64,000 nucleotides of DNA from positions 558,001 through 622,000 of the forward strand of contig NZ_JAMSHT010000001.1 of the NCBI RefSeq assembly GCF_023805295.1, given 5' to 3'. Position numbers and translations under genes: made by a program. Shown one piece after another: positions 56,458-64,000 of this stretch. This DNA is from Sphingomicrobium sediminis. GTDB lineage: Bacteria; Pseudomonadota; Alphaproteobacteria; Sphingomonadales; Sphingomonadaceae. Position 1 is the first letter of the stretch. Each line of letters starts with the position of its first letter. The notes beneath the pieces were generated by a model, which did no database searches, had not been told where the DNA came from, and saw nothing but the letters and a program-made list of their open reading frames with translations.

Positions 56458-57192
56458 ATGGGTCTCGACCGCCTCGTGGCGATCATGCGGCGCCTGCGCG
56501 ACAAGAAGACGGGCTGCGAATGGGATAGCGTCCAGACGTTCGAGACGATTGCGCCCTACACGATCGAGGAAGCCTATGAGGTCTCCGAAGCGATCCACCA
56601 GGGCGATATGGACGGTCTGGCCGACGAATTGGGCGATCTCCAACTGCAAGTCATCTTTCACAGTGTCATGGCCGAGGAAATTGGCGCTTTTACGCTCGAT
56701 GACGTCTTCGACCGCATTTGCGACAAGATGGAGCGCCGCCACCCGCATATTTTCGGTGACGCCAAGCAAGGCGGACATCAACTCTGGGAAGAGATCAAGG
56801 CAGCCGAGCGCAAGGAAATGGACGACCAGAGCGCGCTGGCCGGTGTCGCATTGGCCCTGCCTGCGCTCGAACGTGCCCAGAAACTGCAGAAACGCGCCGC
56901 GCGTACCGGTTTTGACTGGCCCGATGCGAGCGGCGCCAAAGCAAAGATTGCCGAGGAGCTTGCCGAGTTGGAGGCTGCGGGCAACGATGCGGAGCGCGAG
57001 GAAGAGCTTGGCGACCTGCTATTCGCCGTGGTGAACCTGGCGCGTTTTCTTAAGGTCGACTCTGAAGAAGCACTACGTAAGGCCAACAGAAAGTTCGAGA
57101 AACGGTTTCGCACGATCGAGGCCCATCCCGACTTTGCGGAAGCCGACCTTGACGGCAAGGAAGCGCTCTGGCGCGAAGCGAAAAAGGCCTAA
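56458..57192 (+). CDS. mazG: Nucleoside triphosphate pyrophosphohydrolase MazG
   Basis: 244 residues. Two MazG repeats: the first with GCEWDSVQTFETIAPYTIEEAYEV and ELGDLQLQVIFH (EExxE...ELGD metal ligands), the second near residues 165-215 with EELGDLLFAVVNLARFL. Clears non-canonical NTPs. Two ATG codons occur; the second (56458) has the better distance from GGAGG. Overlaps the convergent hflX end by 4 bp. Confidence 0.95.
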   Translation: MGLDRLVAIMRRLRDKKTGCEWDSVQTFETIAPYTIEEAYEVSEAIHQGDMDGLADELGDLQLQVIFHSVMAEEIGAFTLDDVFDRICDKMERRHPHIFGDAKQGGHQLWEEIKAAERKEMDDQSALAGVALALPALERAQKLQKRAARTGFDWPDASGAKAKIAEELAELEAAGNDAEREEELGDLLFAVVNLARFLKVDSEEALRKANRKFEKRFRTIEAHPDFAEADLDGKEALWREAKKA

Positions 57193-58481
57193 AGCTTCTC
57201 GAAACGCTGCCAGTCGCGGTCGGACAATTCGACGCTCAACACCATTTCGTCGCCGTCGACATCGCTGTCGTGAACTTTTCCGTTGGCATGCAGCCAGCTG
57301 ATGCGTGCCCCGTCGCTTACCGGGAGGCGTAGTTCGCGGCGCTCGCGCTCGGGGTCGAGACGCTTGCCGACGATGGCGCGTAATTCGTCCACCCCCTCGC
57401 CAGTCTCCGCGCTGATCAGGATGGCGCCTTCGCGCTCAGCCTGTTCGGTCACGAATGCCAGCTTCTCGCCCTCCAGCAGATCGACCTTGTTCCAGACCTG
57501 CAGCCGCGGCGGTGCGCCCTCTCCCTCCAGTCCCAATTCCTTCAGGACTGCATCGACGTCATCCGCCTGCGCCTCGGTATCGGGATGCGCGATGTCGCGG
57601 ACGTGCAGGATGAGGTCGGCGCTGGCGACTTCTTCCAAGGTCGCCCGGAAGGCCGCGATCAGCTGCGTCGGCAGGTCGCTGACGAAGCCTACCGTGTCTG
57701 AGAGGATGACCTTGTCATGGCCCGGCAGGTTTACCGCGCGCATGGTCGGGTCGAGGGTGGCGAACAGTAGATCCTCGGCCATCACCGTCGCATCGGTCAT
57801 GCGGTTGAACAGCGTCGATTTGCCGGCATTGGTATAGCCGACCAGCGCGACCACCGGATAGGGCGCGCGTTGCCGCCGGACGCGGTGGAGGCCGCGCGTT
57901 TTCTTGACTTGTTCCAGTTCGCGCCGGATCTTGGCCATGCGATCGCGGATCATGCGCCTGTCGGCCTCGATCTGCGTTTCACCGGGGCCGCCAAGAAAGC
58001 CAAAGCCGCCGCGCTGGCGTTCGAGGTGGGTCCAACTGCGCACCAGGCGGCCGGCCTGATAGTCGAGATGCGCCAATTCAACCTGCAATCGGCCTTCAGC
58101 CGTCGCCGCGCGCTCGCCAAAGATTTCGAGGATAAGGCCGGTTCGGTCGATCACCTTGGCCTTCGTGCGGTCTTCCAAATTCTTCTGCTGGACTGGCGTC
58201 AGGCTGTGATCGACGAGAACCAAAGTCGCGTCGGCTGCAGCCGCCATGGCCGCAATATCGTCGACTTGGCCGCCACCGAACAAGGTCGGAGGCCGAACCT
58301 GTCGGACCGTGAAACTGGTCTGATCGGCGACCTCGATCCCGATGGCCTCGGCAAGCCCCGAGGCCTCTTCAAGCCGAGCATCGGCATCGCGCGCATGCGG
58401 ATAGCCGCGAATGACGGGCACGACGAGTAGAGCCCGTTGACCGCCGGCGCCCTCGTCTTCGTCGCGGTTGAAAACACTCAT
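57189..58481 (-). CDS. hflX: Ribosome-associated GTPase HflX
   Basis: 430 residues. GTPase motifs are [12 protein letters not shown] (G1), [10 protein letters not shown] (G3) and NKVDLLE (G4); the N-terminal HflX domain has the GGGQVD-like [12 protein letters not shown] and the glycine-rich linker [17 protein letters not shown]. Splits stalled ribosomes. Last gene of the dusB-ntrY-ntrX-hfq-hflX run; ATGA overlap with hfq. Confidence 0.96.
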   Translation of the reverse strand: MSVFNRDEDEGAGGQRALLVVPVIRGYPHARDADARLEEASGLAEAIGIEVADQTSFTVRQVRPPTLFGGGQVDDIAAMAAAADATLVLVDHSLTPVQQKNLEDRTKAKVIDRTGLILEIFGERAATAEGRLQVELAHLDYQAGRLVRSWTHLERQRGGFGFLGGPGETQIEADRRMIRDRMAKIRRELEQVKKTRGLHRVRRQRAPYPVVALVGYTNAGKSTLFNRMTDATVMAEDLLFATLDPTMRAVNLPGHDKVILSDTVGFVSDLPTQLIAAFRATLEEVASADLILHVRDIAHPDTEAQADDVDAVLKELGLEGEGAPPRLQVWNKVDLLEGEKLAFVTEQAEREGAILISAETGEGVDELRAIVGKRLDPERERRELRLPVSDGARISWLHANGKVHDSDVDGDEMVLSVELSDRDWQRFEKL

Positions 58482-58903
58482 GAGCCAGCCGCCGCAACCG
58501 TTGAAATGGCATGTTTGAAGGCAAGCTGGAGCCCTTCGCGCGTTTCGATCAGCAGTGCGTAATTGTCATAGTCGAGCAGGATGCCTTCAAGCCCGATGCC
58601 GTTGACGAGGAAGATCTTGACCGGCTTGCCCTCGAGCCGGTGCAGGAAATCGCCCTGCCGGTCATGTGCGCGCGAGGCGTCTTCGTCGGGCGCTTCGGTC
58701 GCGGCAGCAAGAATGGTCGAGATGGCCTGTTTGTAGACAAGTTGCTCATCGCCATGGCGTTTGAGCAGCAGGCTGTAGCTATCAAAGCCGCTCAGCTGCC
58801 CCTGCAGGCGCACGCCCTTGACGAGATAGAGTGTCACCGGCGCCCCTGTCCGGCGCTGGTGGTTCAGGAAGGCGTCCTGGAGATTGGCGGGGCGATCGGA
58901 CAA
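58478..58903 (-). CDS. hfq: RNA chaperone Hfq with two tandem Sm domains
   Basis: 141 residues, about twice the usual core. Domain 1 (8-65) has [26 protein letters not shown] and YKQAISTI; domain 2 (83-136) has [22 protein letters not shown] and FKHAISTV. They are joined by an acidic linker (66-82). The proximal-face QDxFLN and rim RR are kept only in domain 1; the YKHAISTV-like end is closer to canonical in domain 2. A ring would need three chains instead of six. The neighbour hflX is the classical partner gene. Confidence 0.95.
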   Translation of the reverse strand: MSDRPANLQDAFLNHQRRTGAPVTLYLVKGVRLQGQLSGFDSYSLLLKRHGDEQLVYKQAISTILAAATEAPDEDASRAHDRQGDFLHRLEGKPVKIFLVNGIGLEGILLDYDNYALLIETREGLQLAFKHAISTVAAAGS

Positions 58904-58912
58904 TGGGCGGTC

Positions 58913-60295
58913 CTACGACTTGTCGCCGCGCTTCTCGTTGATACCGAGTGCCTTGAGTTTCCGGTGCAGCGCCGAACGCTCCATGCCGATGAAGGCGGCG
59001 GTGCGGGAAATATTGCCCGAGAAGCGACGAATCTGGACGCGCAGATATTCGCGTTCGAAATTCTCGCGAGCTTCGCGCAGTGGCGAGCCCATCATGGCCA
59101 CGGTCGACGTCGCGCCATTGCCGTCGCCCTTTGTGTCGGTGACTTCGGGTGGCAACAGGTCGATCTCGATCGCTTTGGCGCGGTCGCCCGGCGTCATGAT
59201 CATGGTGCGCTCAATAATGTTGCGCAGCTGGCGGACATTGCCCGGCCAGTCATGCGATTGCAGCGCAGCCATGGCTTCGTCGGTCACCCGCGGCGGCTCG
59301 ATGCCGCGCTCGGCGGCGAAGCGCGCGATGAAATGATCGGCCAAAACGACGATATCCTCGCGCCGTTCGTTGAGCGGCGGGATCGAGACCGGCACGACAT
59401 TGAGGCGGTAATAGAGATCCTCACGGAAATTTCCCTCGTCGATCTCCTGTTGGAGGTCCTTTGCGGTGGCCGAGAGGACGCGGACGTCGACCTTGACCGG
59501 GCGGGTGCCGCCGACGCGCGTGTAGCTCTGGTCGGTAAGGACGCGCAGGATCTTGGCCTGCGTGTTGGAAGGCATGTCGGCAATCTCGTCGAGGAAGAGC
59601 GTCCCACCATGCGCCTGCTCCAACAGGCCCGGGCGCGCGGCGCCATCCTTCTCGCTGCCGAATAACTCCTCTTCGACCCGGTCGGGCGCCATCATCGCCG
59701 CCGACACGGTGACGAAAGGCCCGTCGACCCGCGGGCTCCAGCCATGGATCATGCGCGCGGCGATTTCCTTGCCGACGCCTGCGGGGCCGGAAATCAGCAC
59801 GCGGCTGCCGGTCGGTGCGACACGCTTCAGCGTCGCGCGGACCGCGTTGATCGCACCCGACGTCCCTTCAAGCTGTTCCTCGCGCATCGCCGCCTGCTTG
59901 AGCTGCGCATTTTCGCGGCGCAGGCGGTCCGTCTCCGTGGCGCGTTCGACAAGGTGGAGCAGCTTGCCGGCTTCGAACGGCTTTTCGATGAAGTCGACGG
60001 CCCCTGCCCGCACCGCGGCAACCGCCGTGTCGAGATTGCCGTGACCCGAAATCATGATCACCGGCAGCGTGCTGTCGCGCCGTTTGATCTCTTCGAGTAA
60101 TTGTAGCCCGTCCAGTTCGCTTCCCTGCAGCCAGACGTCGAGCAAGGCGAGATGCGGGCGGCGCTGGTCGATGGCCTCGAGCGCGCCCTTGCTGGTGCCG
60201 GCGCTGCGGACTTCATAGCCCTCATCCTCCAGCACGCCGGCCACGAGTTCGCGAATGTCGGCTTCGTCATCGACGACCAATATTTCCAATGCCAT
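58913..60295 (-). CDS. ntrX: Response regulator NtrX, without the sigma-54 GAFTGA loop
   Basis: 460 residues. Receiver domain with phospho-acceptor Asp53 (LLDVWL); AAA+ domain with Walker A GPAGVGKE (170-177) and Walker B GGTLFLDEIADM; C-terminal Fis-type HTH NISRTAAFIGMERSALHRKL. Where sigma-54 activators carry GAFTGA this protein reads FGSEKDGAARPGLLE (213-226). It is therefore unlikely to drive sigma-54 promoters, as noted for other alphaproteobacterial NtrX. Its ATG overlaps the ntrY stop by one base. Confidence 0.95.
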   Translation of the reverse strand: MALEILVVDDEADIRELVAGVLEDEGYEVRSAGTSKGALEAIDQRRPHLALLDVWLQGSELDGLQLLEEIKRRDSTLPVIMISGHGNLDTAVAAVRAGAVDFIEKPFEAGKLLHLVERATETDRLRRENAQLKQAAMREEQLEGTSGAINAVRATLKRVAPTGSRVLISGPAGVGKEIAARMIHGWSPRVDGPFVTVSAAMMAPDRVEEELFGSEKDGAARPGLLEQAHGGTLFLDEIADMPSNTQAKILRVLTDQSYTRVGGTRPVKVDVRVLSATAKDLQQEIDEGNFREDLYYRLNVVPVSIPPLNERREDIVVLADHFIARFAAERGIEPPRVTDEAMAALQSHDWPGNVRQLRNIIERTMIMTPGDRAKAIEIDLLPPEVTDTKGDGNGATSTVAMMGSPLREARENFEREYLRVQIRRFSGNISRTAAFIGMERSALHRKLKALGINEKRGDKS

Positions 60296-62553
60296 TACTC
60301 GGGATCCTCGTCATATTCATTGTCGTCGCCGGCGCGGATGAGCGGGTCACCCGGCGCAGCTTCGGCACGTTCGTCCAGCGTCGCCGCATCGAAATGGATG
60401 CGGATATGCGTGCCCCCGCCCGGCCGGTCGAGGAAGGCGATATCGCCGGCATGTTCCTCGACAATCTTCTTCACGATGGCGAGGCCGAGCCCGGTGCCGC
60501 GAACGCGTGTAGTCATATAAGGCTCGGTTAGCCGTTCGCGTTCCTGCGGCAGGCCGACGCCGGTATCGAACAGTTCGATCACGACATCGCCTCCGGTGCG
60601 CGCGACCTTCAGCTCAACCCGGTCGCCATCCTCATTCTCGACGCCCTGTTTTCGCCTTGTTTCAATGGCTTCGACGGCATTCTTGACGATATTCGTCAAT
60701 GCCTGGGCGAGCTGGCGGCGGTCGCAGACCATGCGGATATCCGCACTTTGCGGGTCGATCGAGAAATGGATGCCGGGATGCGCGACTTCGTGGAGGAACA
60801 GCGCAGCGCGCGCGATGTCGTGGACGTTCTCCTCGCGGAAAACGGGCTTCGGCATGCGCGCGAAGTTGGAAAATTCATCGACCATCCGCCGCAGGTCGCC
60901 GACCTGGCGAACGATGGTGTCAGTAAGACGCGCAAAGGTCTCGTCATCCTGAGGCACGGTATCGCCATAGCGGCGCTGCAGTCGCTCGGCGGCGAGCTGG
61001 ATCGGCGTCAGCGGGTTTTTGATCTCATGCGCGATGCGGCGGGCAATATCCGACCAGGCAGCACGGCGCTGGTCCGAAAGCTGGTCGGTGACGTCGTCGA
61101 ACGTCAACACGGTGCCGTCATCATAGCGCACCCGCTTGATCGCCAGCGTGCGCGCGCCGGTTTCGCTCGGCAATTCGACGATCGCTTCCTGACGCGCATC
61201 GGCGAGATATTCCGCAAGTTCTGAAGACAAATCGTCGAGCTTGCGGCCTTCGAGTGACTTTTCATCGTCGCCCAGCAGCATGGCGGCGGAGCGGTTGATA
61301 AGCTGGATATTGTGGTCATCGTCGATGGCGATGACGCCGGCGGTCACCGAGCCAAGCACGGCCTCGATGAATGCGCGGCGCAGGTCGGACAGCTCATTGG
61401 CTTCGAGCAGCGCGCCGGTCTGGTCCTCGATGCGCGACGTCATGCGGTTGAAGGCATGGGCCAGCACCGTGATCTCGTCCGCTGCCGGTTGCGGCGGCAC
61501 GCGCGCGGTGAAGTCCCCCTCCTCCACCCGGTTGGCGGCAAGCACGAGTTGCCCGACCGGGCGGGCCAACCTGTCAGCGAGTTTCAGTGCGGCAAAGATT
61601 GCCAGAGCGACGATGAATAGCGCGCCGAGCAACAAGGCCGCGTTGAACTTCAACTGGTTGGTGCGCGATCGCTCGAGCAGGTCGCTATAGCTGGTGCGTA
61701 CTTCGTCGGCGCGGTCGATCTGCACCTCCAGCGCCGTGCTGATGTAGCGGACCGCATAGAGATAGCCATTCTCGACATTGGGCAATTGCGTCAGGACGGC
61801 GATACGACCCGGCATCTCGACGCTGACCGTATCTCCCCCCTGGAGGTCTTCACGGGCCGCGAGGATCTTCTCCTCGTCGATCATGCCTTCATAGGCGTTG
61901 GCGGCCGCGTAGACGTCGATTTCGCCATCCGCGATGCGGAGCACGGCGCTCTCGTTCAATTGACGAAAATAGGTCTGGTCCTCGACCGTGATCTGGAATT
62001 CCTCGCCCTGCGGCGGCATCGTCTGCAGCGCACCGACAAGATCGACTGCCATGTAGAGCGCCTCGTCCGACACATCGAGTATCTCTTCGGTTAGCGTCGA
62101 ATTGGCGATCTCGACCGTATTTTCGAGCATCGAGCGAGCGCGGTCGGAGAACCAGAATTCGAGCCCCGACTGGATCAACAGCGACGCGAAGATGGCGACG
62201 ACCACGGTCGGCACGGCGGCGATGATCGAGAAAAGCGCGACCAGCCGCGTATGCAGGCTCCCCGTCCCCACCCCTTGCCGCTCGCCGCGCACACGCGCGA
62301 TGCGGCGCGACAGCAGGACCATCAGGATGATGGCGGGAATGAGGTTGCCCACCATCAGCAGCGCGATCATCAGCGGGCTGAGCAAGGTCGGCTCGCCATG
62401 ATCGTGCAGCAGGAGGTCGGCCGAATAGCCCAATGTCCCGATCAGGACGATGGCCACGATCAGCGTCAGTATACGCATGCGCGAACGGTGGCGCTGGTCC
62501 GCCTTGGGCGGGAGCGCCGGCTGCGCTTCAGAATCGGGTGAACGTACGTCCAT
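60295..62553 (-). CDS. ntrY: Sensor histidine kinase NtrY
   Basis: 752 residues. Two N-terminal helices, a further pair flanking a periplasmic sensor region (about residues 90-310), HAMP (RLARPVGQLVLAANRVEEGDF), PAS, then the H-box ARRIAHEIKNPLTPIQ and ATPase boxes NIVKNAVEAIE, DTGVGLP and GTGLGLAIVKKI. The ATG at 62553 with GGCGGGA six bases ahead is preferred to the GTG at 62571. Phosphorylates NtrX. No ntrB-ntrC pair accompanies it. Confidence 0.95.
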   Translation of the reverse strand: MDVRSPDSEAQPALPPKADQRHRSRMRILTLIVAIVLIGTLGYSADLLLHDHGEPTLLSPLMIALLMVGNLIPAIILMVLLSRRIARVRGERQGVGTGSLHTRLVALFSIIAAVPTVVVAIFASLLIQSGLEFWFSDRARSMLENTVEIANSTLTEEILDVSDEALYMAVDLVGALQTMPPQGEEFQITVEDQTYFRQLNESAVLRIADGEIDVYAAANAYEGMIDEEKILAAREDLQGGDTVSVEMPGRIAVLTQLPNVENGYLYAVRYISTALEVQIDRADEVRTSYSDLLERSRTNQLKFNAALLLGALFIVALAIFAALKLADRLARPVGQLVLAANRVEEGDFTARVPPQPAADEITVLAHAFNRMTSRIEDQTGALLEANELSDLRRAFIEAVLGSVTAGVIAIDDDHNIQLINRSAAMLLGDDEKSLEGRKLDDLSSELAEYLADARQEAIVELPSETGARTLAIKRVRYDDGTVLTFDDVTDQLSDQRRAAWSDIARRIAHEIKNPLTPIQLAAERLQRRYGDTVPQDDETFARLTDTIVRQVGDLRRMVDEFSNFARMPKPVFREENVHDIARAALFLHEVAHPGIHFSIDPQSADIRMVCDRRQLAQALTNIVKNAVEAIETRRKQGVENEDGDRVELKVARTGGDVVIELFDTGVGLPQERERLTEPYMTTRVRGTGLGLAIVKKIVEEHAGDIAFLDRPGGGTHIRIHFDAATLDERAEAAPGDPLIRAGDDNEYDEDPE

Positions 62554-62623
62554 GCCGGTCCCGCCTAGCACGGAAGCGTTGCATGAAAAACACAGTTTTT
62601 GGGGGTAAGGTCACACGGCCCGA

Positions 62624-63622
62624 TCAGGCCGCGTCGCGCTCCGCCCAGGGGGCATAGAATTCGCGCAGCATCGCAATGACGCGGGCCGGGTCTTCCTGCT
62701 TGTTCACCTCGTTGCGGAACTCCGCCGAGCCGTGCAGGCCCTTGGTGTACCAGCCGAGATGCTTGCGCGCGACATTGACGCCGACCTTGGTGCCGTACAG
62801 CGAGAGCATGTCCTCATACTGTTCGAGGATAGTCGCCAGCTGTTCGTCCATGCCGGGATCGGCCTTGGTATCGCCATGCATGAAGTCGGCAATGATTTGG
62901 CCGAGCAGCCAGGGCTTTCCGTAAGCACCGCGCCCGATCATGACACCATCAGCGCCCGACTGGTCGAGCGCTTCATGCGCATCCTCGATCGAGTTGATGT
63001 CGCCATTGACGATGACGGGCAGGTTGGTCGCCCCCTTGACGTTGGCGATGTAGGACCAGTCGGCGCTGCCCTTGTAGAGCTGGCAGCGCGTGCGGCCATG
63101 CACGGTGATGAGCTGCGCACCGAGATCCTCGGCGATGCGCGCCAGCTCGGGAGCGTTGAGGCTCGAATGATCCCAGCCCATGCGCATCTTGACCGTCACT
63201 GGCACCTTCACCGCCTTGACCGTCGCTTCGATCAGCGAGGCTGCCAGCGGCAGGTCGCGCATCAGCGCGCTGCCGGCATAGCCGTTCACGACCTTCTTCA
63301 CGGGGCAGCCCATGTTGATGTCGATGATCGCCGCGCCCTTGTCTTCGTTCAACTTGGCCGCTTCGGCCATGCGCTGCGGCTCGCAGCCGGCAAGCTGGAG
63401 CGACACCGGATTTTCGCTCGGGTCCCAGGTCGACTTCTGCAAGCTCTGGCGAGTTTCGCGGATCATCGCTTCGGATGCGATCATCTCGGACACGGTGAGG
63501 CCGCAGCCATGCCGCTTCACGATCTTGCGAAACGGTACGTCCGTGACGCCCGTCATCGGCGCAAGGATGACAGGGTCGGCGATTTTGATATCGCCAATCA
63601 TGATGGGCTTCAGTCGTGCCAT
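62624..63622 (-). CDS. dusB: tRNA-dihydrouridine synthase, DusB family
   Basis: 332 residues. FMN TIM-barrel: VILAPMTGVTDVPFR, INMGCPVKKV with the catalytic Cys, VHGRTRCQLYKGSADW and GVMIGRGAYGKPWL. The start at 63622 matches the family start (LKPIMIGDIKI); longer starts up to 63775 would run across the divergent ispD promoter. Heads the ntrYX-hfq-hflX run. Confidence 0.94.
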   Translation of the reverse strand: MARLKPIMIGDIKIADPVILAPMTGVTDVPFRKIVKRHGCGLTVSEMIASEAMIRETRQSLQKSTWDPSENPVSLQLAGCEPQRMAEAAKLNEDKGAAIIDINMGCPVKKVVNGYAGSALMRDLPLAASLIEATVKAVKVPVTVKMRMGWDHSSLNAPELARIAEDLGAQLITVHGRTRCQLYKGSADWSYIANVKGATNLPVIVNGDINSIEDAHEALDQSGADGVMIGRGAYGKPWLLGQIIADFMHGDTKADPGMDEQLATILEQYEDMLSLYGTKVGVNVARKHLGWYTKGLHGSAEFRNEVNKQEDPARVIAMLREFYAPWAERDAA

Positions 63623-63675
63623 GATGGGCGGCCCTTTACCCAAATCCCCCTTCACAGGCAAATCTTTCGCCGCCA

Positions 63676-64000
63676 TGGCTAGGATCATGCATGTCACCGC
63701 ACTCATCGTCGCTGCAGGATCCGGAACTCGGATGGGCGGCGACCTGCCCAAGCAATATGCCCGGATTGGCGGCAAGGCGGTGCTCGCCCACGCCGTCGAC
63801 GCCCTTCTCTCTCACTCGAAGATCGACGCCGTGCGCGTTGTAATCGGCGAAGGGCAGGAAGACATCGCGCGTGAAGCGCTAGAATGGCGCGATGTCGGCG
63901 ATTTCATCATCGGGGGCGCAACGCGCAACGAAAGCACGCGCAACGGTTTGGCCGCTGTGGAGACGAGCCATGTGCTGGTGCATGACGCGGCGCGCCCCTT
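63676..64000 (+). CDS. ispD: 2-C-methyl-D-erythritol 4-phosphate cytidylyltransferase, partial (C-terminus beyond right edge)
   Basis: 108 codons seen. LIVAAGSGTRMGGDLPKQYARIGGKAVL is split here as the nucleotide-binding start LIVAAGSGTRMGG plus LPKQYARIGGKAV, and GGATRNESTRNGL with VHDAARP complete the IspD signature. In alphaproteobacteria this is often an IspD-IspF fusion; the window ends too early to tell. An in-frame ATG at 63688 is an alternative start; neither has a good ribosome site. Confidence 0.93.

Overview
This 64 kb window is a chromosomal segment of a GC-rich alphaproteobacterium, most probably a member of the Sphingomonadales. Four things point there. The translation and envelope cluster rpsB-tsf-pyrH-frr-uppS-cdsA-dxr-rseP-bamA-skp-fabZ has the alphaproteobacterial order but lacks lpxD, lpxA and lpxB, as expected where glycosphingolipids replace LPS. 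The short ProRS (438 aa) has no editing domain. There is an adjacent crtW-crtZ ketocarotenoid pair. The dusB-ntrY-ntrX-hfq-hflX cluster carries an Hfq made of two Sm domains in one chain. I see no insertion sequence, prophage, CRISPR array or replication origin. Nearly all DNA is coding, and most adjacent genes overlap by 1-8 bp.

Layout. 1-2017 (minus): a small protein, a YcaO enzyme and a TfuA-like protein that runs off the left edge, resembling a compact peptide-backbone modification locus. 2245-3885: a secreted serine hydrolase. 3896-4037 (minus): a possible 30-codon gene with its own terminator. 4156-11707: proS, lolC/E, lolD, a small exported protein, dnaE and a 92-aa unknown. 11704-14832: mtgA and a divergent exported Arg/Gln/Glu-rich repeat protein. 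14924-22215: alaS, a Kef-type antiporter, a GNAT-nitrilase fusion and icd. 22355-24043: psd and pssA (phosphatidylethanolamine synthesis), then a 70-aa membrane protein behind three overlapping or adjacent LexA-type boxes. 24280-35044: the rpsB to fabZ cluster.

35050-39560 (minus): a cobalamin-riboswitch-controlled btuB-btuF-btuC-btuD uptake operon, back to back with rpmE. 39904-46372: GNAT, DUF2207 and LemA proteins, a glutaryl-CoA dehydrogenase-like enzyme, an FMN-binding glutamate-synthase-family protein and a TetR regulator. 46491-49284: a DJ-1/PfpI-like protein, crtW, crtZ, msrA and tRNA-Ser(UGA). 49432-57192: lytic transglycosylase, D,D-carboxypeptidase, tmk, holB, metG, tatD, a retropepsin-like protease and mazG. 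57189-63622 (minus): dusB-ntrY-ntrX-hfq-hflX. 63676 to the end: the 5' part of ispD.

Most of the window is housekeeping: translation, outer-membrane protein and lipoprotein export, isoprenoid and phospholipid precursors, peptidoglycan turnover. The less ordinary parts are the YcaO/TfuA locus at the left edge, the putative SOS-controlled membrane peptide, the tandem Hfq, the Arg-rich repeat protein, and the B12 operon whose receptor shows no signal peptide.
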